Shown: in pieces, positions 19,438 through 26,332 of the stretch
Position numbering within the stretch: the stretch's first letter is position 1
How the letters are laid out: every line of letters begins with the position of its first letter
Assembly (NCBI GenBank): GCA_023457355.1
Contig: JAEWLW010000002.1
Span: 1-34,589, forward strand
DNA length: 34,589 bases
Source of the DNA: Bacillota bacterium
GTDB taxonomy: Bacteria > Bacillota > Clostridia > Oscillospirales > Ruminococcaceae
Direction of reading: 5' to 3'
Program-made: the position numbers and the translations under genes
The notes under the pieces: model-generated
Told to the model about the DNA's origin: nothing
Database searches by the model: none
Seen by the model: the letters and a program-made list of their open reading frames with translations, nothing else

Positions 19438-20310
19438 ATGCCACAGGGACGCATTATTCGGCAAACAGGTGGATTTTATTATGTTGATACCGGCGATGCG
19501 GTGATGGAGTGCCGTGCGCGCGGTTTATTCCGCAAGCAGGGCATCACCCCCTTTGTGGGGGATATAGCCGACGTGGAGCGCACCGAGGACGGAAAAGGAT
19601 TTGTCGTCAGCCTGCAGCAGCGCAAGAACAGCCTGATCCGTCCGCCGGTTGCCAACATCGACCGCCTTTTGCTGATTCTTTCAATCACAGATCCTCCGCC
19701 AAATCTTCTGGTGGTGGATAAAATGCTGGCCATCGCCGAATATAAAGGCATAGATGCCGCCATTGTGGTGACCAAATCTGATTTAGCCGATACCGACCCG
19801 CTGTGTGAGCTCTACCGTTCGGTCGGCTATGAGGTTAAAAGCATCAACAGCCTGGCCGATTCGCCTGAGGCGATCACCGCCTTAATTGCGGGCAGGCTCT
19901 GCGTGTTGGCAGGCAACACCGGGGTGGGTAAATCGACGCTCTTAAACGCGATTGACCCCGCGCTTGCTTTAAAAACCGGCGAAACCAGCCAGAAGCTGGG
20001 ACGCGGGCGGCACACCACCCGCGTCACCGAGTTATTCTCGCTTTGCGGTGGGCTCATCGCGGATACACCCGGCTTTTCCTCGCTGGAAACAGCACAGTTT
20101 GAACGGATAAGAAAGGATAAGCTGGAACTGTGTTTTCGAGAATTTGCCCCTTACTTAGGTCAATGCCGCTTTACCGGCTGTTCTCACACCAAGGAGAAGG
20201 GCTGTGCGGTGCTTTCGGGGCTGCAATCGGGCAAAATTGCGCCCTCGCGGCATGAGAGCTATCTGGAAATGTACGAAGAGGCCAAACAGATTAAGGACTG
20301 GGAGGTGTGA
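19438..20310 (+). CDS. rsgA: Ribosome small-subunit-dependent GTPase RsgA
   Basis: A 290-residue late 30S assembly GTPase. It has an N-terminal OB fold, then the circularly permuted GTPase order: G4 VVTKSDL before G1 LAGNTGVGKSTLLN and G3 DTPGFSS. The C-terminal zinc knuckle is built from CRFTGCSHTKEKGCAV. AAGAAGGAG precedes the ATG. It follows prkC by 14 bases, the usual order in Firmicutes. The rpe gene normally next in line is missing, and thiN follows directly. Confidence 0.97.
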   Translation: MPQGRIIRQTGGFYYVDTGDAVMECRARGLFRKQGITPFVGDIADVERTEDGKGFVVSLQQRKNSLIRPPVANIDRLLLILSITDPPPNLLVVDKMLAIAEYKGIDAAIVVTKSDLADTDPLCELYRSVGYEVKSINSLADSPEAITALIAGRLCVLAGNTGVGKSTLLNAIDPALALKTGETSQKLGRGRHTTRVTELFSLCGGLIADTPGFSSLETAQFERIRKDKLELCFREFAPYLGQCRFTGCSHTKEKGCAVLSGLQSGKIAPSRHESYLEMYEEAKQIKDWEV

Positions 20311-20312
20311 AC

Positions 20313-20936
20313 ATGGCGCGCAGGTGTGTGGTGTTTTGCGCGGGTGAGGAGGGCGACATTGATTTTGACTTCTCGCAGGAAGATTTTATTATCTGCTGTG
20401 ACGCCGGTTATCTGGCGGCAAAGCGCCGCGGCATTACCCCCGATCTTTTGATCGGGGATTTTGATTCCTATCGCGGGTCGCTTCCGGAGTCGGTGGAGAC
20501 GTTGCATTTTCCGGTGGAAAAAGACGACACCGACAGCATGCTGGCGCTGCGTGAGGGGTTACGCCGCGGCTATAAGCAGTTTGTTATGCTGTTTGCACTG
20601 GGCGGCAGGTTGGATCATACCATGGCCAACCTGCAGGCGTTGGCTTTTTTGGAGGAGTATGGCGCAAAAGGGCTGATTATTGGCCCGCGGGATCAGGTTC
20701 AACTTTTAAGGAATGGAACACTTGACATTCCCCGCCGCAGCGCGTATACTTTTTCAATATTTGCATATGCGGGCAAAGCGGTTGGGGTCACGCTAAAAGG
20801 GATGCAGTACCCGCTTAACGATGCGGTGGTAACAGAGGTGTTCCCCATCGGCCTGGGCAATCATATTATTGAACCGACGGGCAGGGTCAGCGTTTTAGAC
20901 GGTACGCTGCTTGTGATAGAATCAAAAATAAACTAG
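20313..20936 (+). CDS. thiN: Thiamine pyrophosphokinase
   Basis: It converts thiamine to thiamine diphosphate with ATP. The family motifs ICCDAGYLAAKRRGITPDLLIGDFDS, EKDDTDSMLALREGL and LGGRLDHTMANLQAL are split across the catalytic domain, with the metal-binding aspartates in GDFDS and DDTDS. The C-terminal thiamine-binding part ends in EPTGRVSVLDGTLLVI. The length is 207 residues. The ATG at 20313 is chosen because GGGAGG ends seven bases upstream; an in-frame GTG at 20307 overlaps the ribosome site. I see no TPP riboswitch. Confidence 0.94.
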   Translation: MARRCVVFCAGEEGDIDFDFSQEDFIICCDAGYLAAKRRGITPDLLIGDFDSYRGSLPESVETLHFPVEKDDTDSMLALREGLRRGYKQFVMLFALGGRLDHTMANLQALAFLEEYGAKGLIIGPRDQVQLLRNGTLDIPRRSAYTFSIFAYAGKAVGVTLKGMQYPLNDAVVTEVFPIGLGNHIIEPTGRVSVLDGTLLVIESKIN

Positions 20937-20972
20937 GGTCGCTGTGCCCAAGTCAGCAAGGGAGATTGTAGG

Positions 20973-22298
20973 GTGTTTACCAACAAAGATATTAGACGCT
21001 TGATGATTCCGCTTATCGTGGAGCAGGCGCTGGCCGTCACCATCGGTGTGGCCGATACGGTCATGGTGGCTTACGTCGGTGAAACAGTGGTTTCGGGCGT
21101 TTCAATCGTCGATGCAATCAACATGCTGCTGGTACAGGTTTTTGCCGCATTGGCGACGGGCGGTGCCATTGTTGTGGCTCAGTATCTCGGGCGGCAGGAT
21201 AAACCCGCAGCCTGTGAGGCAGCCAAGCAGCTGTTCCTGGTGATGGGGGCCATCGGGATAACGGTTGCCGCCATCTGTGTCATCTGGCGGTTTCAGGTTT
21301 TAAAGCTGGTGTATAACACTGTTGAACCCGCCGTCATGGAGGCGGCGCAGGAATATTTTTATCTGACGGGTCTGTCTTTCCCGTTTTTTGCTATCTACAA
21401 CTCCGGCGCCGCACTGTTTCGTTCACAGGGAAACTCCCGCATTTCGATGTTGACCGCGCTGATGATGAATGTGCTCAATATCGGTGGCAACGCCATCTTC
21501 CTGTTCCGATATGACATGGGCGCGAAGGCCGTCGGGTTAGGCACACTTATTGCGCGCATTATCGGCGCCTTTGTGATGCTTTATCTCATCAGAGACAGGC
21601 GCAACCGGGTGTATGTCGAACGGTTATTGCCGCTGCATTTTCGGCCTAAAATGGTGAGCACCATTTTGCGCATCGGTGTACCGACCGGGCTGGAAAACGG
21701 GATGTTCCATTTTGGCAAGCTGATGGTGTCCGGGCTGGTTGCGTCGTTTGGCACGATTGCCATTACGGCGAATGCAGTGGGCAACAGTATTTCGTCCACT
21801 GCCTGCATCCCGGGGTCGGCGGTGGGCCTGGGCATGATTACGATTGTGGGGCAGTGCATCGGTGCAGGCGAATATGACCAGGCACGCCACTACATAAAAA
21901 AGCTTATGAAGCTGGCTTATGCCGTTGGTGGCGCAACCAATATTCTGGCGGTGCTGTTTATGAAACAGCTGGTCGGATTTTTCTCGCTTTCGCCCCAAAC
22001 GGCACAGCTTGCCATCATTATCTGCACGATGCATGCAGGCACCTGGCTGTTGTTTTGGCCCACGGCTTTCGCACTGCCAAACGGGTTGCGCGCTGCGGGT
22101 GACGTGAAGTTTACCATGATGGTCTCGGTGGCGGTAATGTGGGCCTGCCGCATCGGCTTAAGCTATGTTTTTGCCCTGTATTTTGGCATGGGGCTCATTG
22201 GCGTATGGTTGGCTATGATTTTCGACTGGGTGGTTCGCAGCGTCTTTTATGTCGTACGGTTTATAGGTAAAAGGTGGTACAGCCATGCTGTTATATAA
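20973..22298 (+). CDS. MATE-family multidrug/sodium antiporter
   Basis: A 441-residue polytopic membrane protein with about twelve hydrophobic segments, opening IRRLMIPLIVEQALAVTIGVADTVMVAYVG, the typical MATE N-terminus. MATE proteins export cationic compounds in exchange for Na+ or H+; the substrate cannot be read from sequence. Translation starts at GTG, supported by AAGGGAG at 20958-20964. The 36-base gap after thiN suggests it is the last gene of the long run, ahead of the terminator at 22449. Confidence 0.92.
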   Translation: MFTNKDIRRLMIPLIVEQALAVTIGVADTVMVAYVGETVVSGVSIVDAINMLLVQVFAALATGGAIVVAQYLGRQDKPAACEAAKQLFLVMGAIGITVAAICVIWRFQVLKLVYNTVEPAVMEAAQEYFYLTGLSFPFFAIYNSGAALFRSQGNSRISMLTALMMNVLNIGGNAIFLFRYDMGAKAVGLGTLIARIIGAFVMLYLIRDRRNRVYVERLLPLHFRPKMVSTILRIGVPTGLENGMFHFGKLMVSGLVASFGTIAITANAVGNSISSTACIPGSAVGLGMITIVGQCIGAGEYDQARHYIKKLMKLAYAVGGATNILAVLFMKQLVGFFSLSPQTAQLAIIICTMHAGTWLLFWPTAFALPNGLRAAGDVKFTMMVSVAVMWACRIGLSYVFALYFGMGLIGVWLAMIFDWVVRSVFYVVRFIGKRWYSHAVI

Positions 22299-22448
22299 AT
22301 TTAAGCCGGGTTTTATAACCGGAACAGTTTAAAAATGCAAACGTTTTCGCGGCCTCTTTTGTGCTATTGCCCCAGGCAGGGCGCAAGACCGCCTTGCGGC
22401 ACACAAAATGCCTGCGCCAAGCCCGTTTAAATTCCCAGGCTGACTGCA

Positions 22449-22486
22449 TATAAAAGCTGCTGGATATTGCACCAGCAGCTTTTATA
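22449..22486. terminator. Perfect bidirectional terminator between convergent operons
   Basis: A 15-base perfect stem (TATAAAAGCTGCTGG at 22449-22463 with its complement at 22472-22486) closes an 8-base loop. Both strands have an A-tract before and a T-rich stretch after the stem, so it can end the plus-strand run and block minus-strand read-through. Confidence 0.85.
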
Positions 22487-22510
22487 TTTCTATAATCGAT
22501 AAATTCAGGC

Positions 22511-22544
22511 AAAAAATGCGCCACCCCATAAAAGGAGTGGCGCA
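22511..22544 (-). terminator. Intrinsic terminator of the thl-crt-hbd operon
   Basis: TGCGCCAC at 22517-22524 pairs with GTGGCGCA at 22537-22544, with CCC/GGA next to the loop. On the minus strand the stem is followed at once by TTTTTT (complement of 22511-22516). It lies 15 bases after the hbd stop codon. Confidence 0.85.
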
Positions 22545-22558
22545 CAAGGTAATCAATC

Positions 22559-23401
22559 TTACTTGGCGGAATAATTGTAGAAGCCGATGCCGGATTTTTT
22601 GCCGAGCTTGCCGGCGCGAACCATCTTCTTGAGCAGGCCGTGCGGGCGATACTTGGAGTCGCCGGTTTCGGAATACATAACGTTCATGATCGCAAGGCAA
22701 ACGTCCAGGCCGATCATGTCGCCGAGTGCCAGCGGGCCGATCGGGTGGTTTGCGCCAAGCTTCATGGCGGTGTCGATACCCTCAACAGTTGCAACGCCTT
22801 CGGCATAGATGCCGATCGCTTCGTTGATCATCGGGATCAGGATGCGGTTAACAACAAAGCCGGGAGCTTCTTTAACTGCAACAGGCTCTTTGCCCATGCT
22901 TTTGGTCAGTTCAAGAACCTGATCGACCGCTTCCTGAGGGGTGTTCTCGCCGGCGATGACTTCGATCAGCTTCATAACAGGGGGCGGATTGAAGAAGTGC
23001 ATGCCAACAACCGCGTGCTCAACACCGTTGGAAATCTCGGTGATCGAGAGCGAGGAGGTGTTGGTGCCAAAAACGATACCGGGTTTGCAGAGCTTATCAA
23101 GCTCAGCAAAGATGTCCTTTTTAACGGACATATTCTCGGCAATAGTCTCGAGAATGAAGTCAACGTCTGCGACGGCCTCAAGCTCAGTAGCGGGGGTGAC
23201 GCGGCCGTAAATGGCATCCATCTCTTCCTGCGTCATTTTGCCCTTGGCAACGGCCTTGGCCAGTGTGCCGTGCATGTACTTCATTGCACTGTCCAGCGTT
23301 GTCTGCTTACGGGTTCTGAGGACAACCTCGTGGCCAGCCTGAGCGAATGCGTATGCGATGCCGGAACCCATGGTACCGGCGCCGAGAACACCAATTTTCA
23401 T
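22559..23401 (-). CDS. hbd: 3-hydroxybutyryl-CoA dehydrogenase
   Basis: It reduces acetoacetyl-CoA to 3-hydroxybutyryl-CoA with NAD(P)H, the second step of butyryl-CoA formation. The N-terminal Rossmann motif is GAGTMGSGIAYAFAQAGHEV. The family signature includes HFFNPPPVMKLIEVI with the catalytic histidine, followed by GFVVNRILIPMINEAI and LGANHPIGPLALGDMIGLD. The length of 280 residues is normal. GGAGGAAG precedes the ATG. It is the last gene of thl-crt-hbd and ends just before a strong terminator. Confidence 0.97.
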   Translation of the reverse strand: MKIGVLGAGTMGSGIAYAFAQAGHEVVLRTRKQTTLDSAMKYMHGTLAKAVAKGKMTQEEMDAIYGRVTPATELEAVADVDFILETIAENMSVKKDIFAELDKLCKPGIVFGTNTSSLSITEISNGVEHAVVGMHFFNPPPVMKLIEVIAGENTPQEAVDQVLELTKSMGKEPVAVKEAPGFVVNRILIPMINEAIGIYAEGVATVEGIDTAMKLGANHPIGPLALGDMIGLDVCLAIMNVMYSETGDSKYRPHGLLKKMVRAGKLGKKSGIGFYNYSAK

Positions 23402-23448
23402 AATTTTCTTCCTCCATAATCTTTATTTTTGCCTGTTGGCAGATGGAT

Positions 23449-24225
23449 CTACTTGTTCTGATAGGGCTCTGCGCGGCGCTTTTCCAAAAAAGCGGTCATG
23501 CCGTTTTTCTGATCAGCGGTTTCAAAACAGCTGCTAAACAGCTTGGCCTCGATGGCGATGGCAGAATCCATATCGGTCTGCAAGCCGTCATTCGCTGCTT
23601 TTTTGGTTGCGCGCACCGCGATGGGCGCGTTTTTAGCAATTCGCTTTGCCATTTTTTCCGCGGCGGGCATCAATTCCTCAGGCGAATAAACCGCATTGAC
23701 CAGGCCGACTTGCAGCGCCTCCCGGGCGTCCATCTGCCCGCAGGTGTACAGCAATTCTTTGGCCTTGCCGACACTGATTAAGCGGCAAAGACGCTGTGTT
23801 CCGCCAAAGCCGGGCGTGATGCCAAGCCCCACCTCGGGCTGGGCAAACTTTGCATTCTCCGCCGCAAGGCGAATGTCGCAGCACATTGCCAGCTCGCAGC
23901 CGCCGCCAAGTGAAAAGCCGTTAATGGCTGCGATAACAGGGATAGGGAAAGTTTCGATTTTGCGGAACACCGCGTTGCCCCTCAGGCCGAAAGATTCGGC
24001 TTCCGCTTTGGTTAGCGTGCTCATTTCGCTGATATCGGCACCGGCGACAAAGCTTTTTTCGCCTGCGCCGGTGATGATCAGGGCGCGCACCGTCTCAAGG
24101 TCGACCGCATCGAGCATGGCGTCGAGATCCTCAATCACCTGCGTGTTCAGCGCGTTGAGGGCCTTTTCGCGGTCGATGGTAGCAATTGCGTATTGTTCCT
24201 TCTGCTCGTATTTCACAAAGGACAT
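23449..24225 (-). CDS. crt: Crotonase / short-chain enoyl-CoA hydratase
   Basis: It dehydrates 3-hydroxybutyryl-CoA to crotonyl-CoA. The crotonase motifs are KSFVAGADISEM (oxyanion-hole region), GFSLGGGCELAMCCDIRLA with the first catalytic glutamate, and QPEVGLGITPGFGGTQRL with the second. The length from MSFVKYEQ is 258 residues. This start (ATG at 24225) is chosen because GAGGAGC lies upstream and the alternative 20 residues earlier begins with a non-family segment. It lies between thl (81-base gap) and hbd (47-base gap). Confidence 0.96.
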   Translation of the reverse strand: MSFVKYEQKEQYAIATIDREKALNALNTQVIEDLDAMLDAVDLETVRALIITGAGEKSFVAGADISEMSTLTKAEAESFGLRGNAVFRKIETFPIPVIAAINGFSLGGGCELAMCCDIRLAAENAKFAQPEVGLGITPGFGGTQRLCRLISVGKAKELLYTCGQMDAREALQVGLVNAVYSPEELMPAAEKMAKRIAKNAPIAVRATKKAANDGLQTDMDSAIAIEAKLFSSCFETADQKNGMTAFLEKRRAEPYQNK

Positions 24226-24306
24226 CAGGTCAGCTCCTCTCAGAATCACGATACTCGCAAAAGGGATGCGGCAGCAATGTGTCACACCCCTTATGCAAAA
24301 TACGTC

Positions 24307-25485
24307 TTAGAGCTTTTCGACAATGGCGGAAACGCCCATGCCGCCGCCTACGCACAGGGTAGCAAGACCCTTCTGGCCGGCTTCAAGCTCGTGCAGCAGT
24401 GTGACGAGGATGCGGCAGCCCGAAGCGCCAACGGGATGGCCGAGCGCGATGGCGCCGCCGTTGATGTTGACCTTGGAAGCGTCCCAGTCAAGCAGCTTGC
24501 CAACCGCCAGAGACTGAGCGGCAAATGCTTCGTTGGCTTCGATGAGGTCGATGTCGTCCAGCGACAGGCCGGTTTTCTTAAACAGCTTCTCAGAGGAGTA
24601 AGCCGGGCCGATACCCATGATGGAGGGCTCAACACCGGCAGAGGAACCGCCGATCCACTTTGCCATGGGCTTAACGCCGAGCTCCTTGGCTTTTTCAGCG
24701 CTCATCACGATGATGGCGGCAGCGCCGTCGTTGATTGAAGAAGCGTTTGCAGCGGTGACAGAGCCGCCGTCGGGCTTGAACGCAGGCTTCATCTTGGCGA
24801 GACCCGCGGCAGTGCTGCCGGCACGGGGACCCTCGTCCTTATCGAAAATGATGGTTTCTTTCTTGGATTTGATCGGAACGGCGACAATTTCGGCGTCGAA
24901 CTTGCCGGCTTCCTGAGCGGCGCAAGCCTTCTGCTGGGAAGCGGCTGCGAACTCGTCCTGCATCTCGCGGGTGATGCCATACTTTTCAGCGACATTTTCG
25001 GCGGTGATGCCCATGTGGTAGTTGTTAAAAGCGTCCCACAGCGCGTCATTGACCATCGAGTCGATGATCTTGCCGTTGCCCATGCGGTAGCCGTAACGGG
25101 CTTTGTCCAGCACATAGGGGGCGAGGGACATGTTTTCCATACCGCCGGCCATGACAACGTCGGCTTCGCCCGCCATGATGAGGGCGGCGGCCATGTTGAC
25201 GGTCTTCAGGCCGGAGCCGCAGACATTATTGAGGGTGAGAGCGGGGGCTTCAATCGGAATACCTGCGTGAATAGCAGCCTGACGAGCAGGGCTCTGACCC
25301 ATTCCGGCGGTCAGAACATTGCCGAAGAGAACCTCGTCGATGTCAGTGGGCTTAATGCCTGCACGCTCAATCGCTTCTTTCATAACGATTGCGCCGAGCT
25401 GTTCTGCGGGGATATTGGAGAGGGCACCGCCCATCTTGCCGATAGCCGTACGGCAAGCGCCTACGAGTACGATTTCTTTGCTCAT
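24307..25485 (-). CDS. thlA: Acetyl-CoA acetyltransferase (thiolase)
   Basis: It condenses two acetyl-CoA into acetoacetyl-CoA, the entry step of the butyrate pathway. The acyl-accepting Cys89 sits in NNVCGSGLKTVNMA. The C-terminal GHPVGASGC holds His350, and CVGGGMG holds the second catalytic cysteine, Cys378. The length of 392 residues is typical of biosynthetic thiolases. A GGAGGAAAAAGAC site precedes the ATG. It is the first gene of the operon; the promoter and a dyad operator candidate lie at 25520-25573. Confidence 0.97.
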   Translation of the reverse strand: MSKEIVLVGACRTAIGKMGGALSNIPAEQLGAIVMKEAIERAGIKPTDIDEVLFGNVLTAGMGQSPARQAAIHAGIPIEAPALTLNNVCGSGLKTVNMAAALIMAGEADVVMAGGMENMSLAPYVLDKARYGYRMGNGKIIDSMVNDALWDAFNNYHMGITAENVAEKYGITREMQDEFAAASQQKACAAQEAGKFDAEIVAVPIKSKKETIIFDKDEGPRAGSTAAGLAKMKPAFKPDGGSVTAANASSINDGAAAIIVMSAEKAKELGVKPMAKWIGGSSAGVEPSIMGIGPAYSSEKLFKKTGLSLDDIDLIEANEAFAAQSLAVGKLLDWDASKVNINGGAIALGHPVGASGCRILVTLLHELEAGQKGLATLCVGGGMGVSAIVEKL

Positions 25486-25519
25486 GTCTTTTTCCTCCGT
25501 TTTCTTGTGTGTGCAGTTT

Positions 25520-25534
25520 TAACCTTGTAGGTTA
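25520..25534. promoter_or_regulatory. Candidate operator dyad in the thl leader
   Basis: TAACCT-TGT-AGGTTA is a perfect 6-3-6 inverted repeat. It lies about 4-18 bases downstream of the predicted thl transcript start, where a bound repressor would block RNA polymerase. I do not recognise the binding family; it does not match the clostridial Rex site. The dyad is seen; its role is inferred. Confidence 0.45.
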
Positions 25535-25544
25535 TGCTTCCACA

Positions 25545-25573
25545 AATATACCATTATTGGGCTAATGTTGCAA
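25545..25573 (-). promoter_or_regulatory. Sigma-A-type promoter of thl-crt-hbd
   Basis: On the minus strand TTGCAA (25568-25573) and TATATT (complement of 25545-25550) are separated by exactly 17 bases. The predicted start is near 25538, giving a leader of about 50 bases before the thiolase ATG. Confidence 0.65.
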
Positions 25574-26017
25574 TAGAAGGCATCTCCGTCTTACCGAGTT
25601 GACGAAAAATTTGTACATCCTGCCAAAAAAAAATAAAATTTCATGACGAATTTGGTGGAAGTAGATTTATTATATTGAAATGTTAAAAGTGCATATCAAC
25701 GCGCAAATTATTTCCACAATGACGCACGAAAGCCAAAAAATTACAGCACTTTGTGAAAATTTTATTTTTCACAAAGTGCGGGATGTGAAAACAAATTTTC
25801 ACGTGGCTTTTTCGGGGAGACTTTCCGCCTCCCCTCAAGTCTTTTTAAAGCACGGGCTGTACCTTCCCAGCAATTTAAACGGTGTGCTACTACTCTTTGC
25901 CCATCCTGAATATTATCTTCAAAAAACCACTGATAATACGTGGAGTCTTCCAAACAATGACCTTCATAAACCCATCCCTTTCCAAATAAATATGGCATAG
26001 TGACCATGGCGCGAAAC
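25574..26017. other. AT-rich intergenic stretch without a supported gene
   Basis: About 440 bases between the thl promoter and the small membrane-protein gene. One short open frame on each strand exists (25680-26000 plus, 25762-26007 minus), but neither has a ribosome site or a recognisable domain. The minus one has a somewhat protein-like Trp/Tyr-rich stretch and could be gene debris. The notable content is the hairpin cluster at 25746-25802. Confidence 0.45.
25746..25802. repeat. Two adjacent stem-loops sharing GTGAAAA/TTTTCAC arms
   Basis: GCACTTTGTGAAAA at 25746-25759 pairs perfectly with its complement at 25766-25779 (14-base stem, 6-base loop). GTGAAAA at 25785-25791 pairs with TTTTCAC at 25796-25802 (7-base stem, 4-base loop). 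Because the inner arms are identical, alternative pairings are possible. On the minus strand the larger stem is followed by TGTAATTTTTT and could terminate leftward transcription from the small gene at 26179. Confidence 0.6.
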
Positions 26018-26179
26018 TTACCACCACCACCAGCAGCGCAGCAGCTGCCAGCCCAAGAGCACTAGCAGCACAGTGGCAAAAATCAAAGCCAGTCTAAAGG
26101 AGCACAGCAGCACCAACAGCGCCCCCAGCCCAAAGGCGCCCGCGATCACGGCCAGTCGAAAGCACTGAAATCGGCGCAT
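26018..26179 (-). CDS. Small (53-residue) membrane protein with a four-tryptophan C-terminus
   Basis: The family is not recognised. The frame begins MRRFQCFRLAVIAG and ends LLRCWWWW. Two hydrophobic helices span roughly residues 8-26 and 29-47, with a short basic N-terminus, so it should be an integral membrane protein with a Trp tail at the lipid interface. The start is well supported: AAAAGGAGGG (complement of 26185-26194) ends five bases before the ATG. An upstream in-frame ATG at 26224 lacks a site. It is divergent from sipL-spoIVA, so a sporulation link is possible but unproven. Confidence 0.6.
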   Translation of the reverse strand: MRRFQCFRLAVIAGAFGLGALLVLLCSFRLALIFATVLLVLLGWQLLRCWWWW

Positions 26180-26272
26180 CGTAACCCTCCTTTTGGATTG
26201 TATTCTCACTTTAATATATTCCAAAGTGAATTCAAGTGTGAATTGTGGACGGGAATTTGATGTGTTGTCCGA

Positions 26273-26300
26273 ATAATTTAAATTTTCCGCGAATATAAAT
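26273..26300 (+). promoter_or_regulatory. Weak candidate mother-cell (sigma-E-like) promoter of sipL
   Basis: ATA at 26273-26275, 16 bases, then AATATAAA at 26292-26299 partly matches the sigma-E pattern ATA-N16-CATANNNT (about five of eight -10 positions). SipL and SpoIVA are made in the mother cell under sigma-E in studied species, which is why this was considered. The match is poor at the first and last positions. Confidence 0.25.
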
Positions 26301-26332
26301 CGGGTAGAAATGAATAGCGAGGAGAGAGCCGA

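Noticed and set aside
22640..23419. 259-residue open frame opposite hbd
   Set aside because: It is the antisense frame of a well-identified gene, with repetitive Asp/Gly/Val/Asn composition typical of such shadows.
25680..26000. 106-residue open frame on the plus strand
   Set aside because: No ribosome site, composition unlike a protein, and it runs across the hairpin cluster at 25746-25802.
25762..26007. 81-residue open frame on the minus strand with a Trp/Tyr-rich stretch
   Set aside because: It looks slightly protein-like but has no ribosome site or recognised domain and also spans the hairpins; at most gene debris.
26197..26224. TTGGAA-16-TACAAT as promoter of the Trp4 gene
   Set aside because: The predicted transcript start would fall within the ribosome site, leaving no usable leader.
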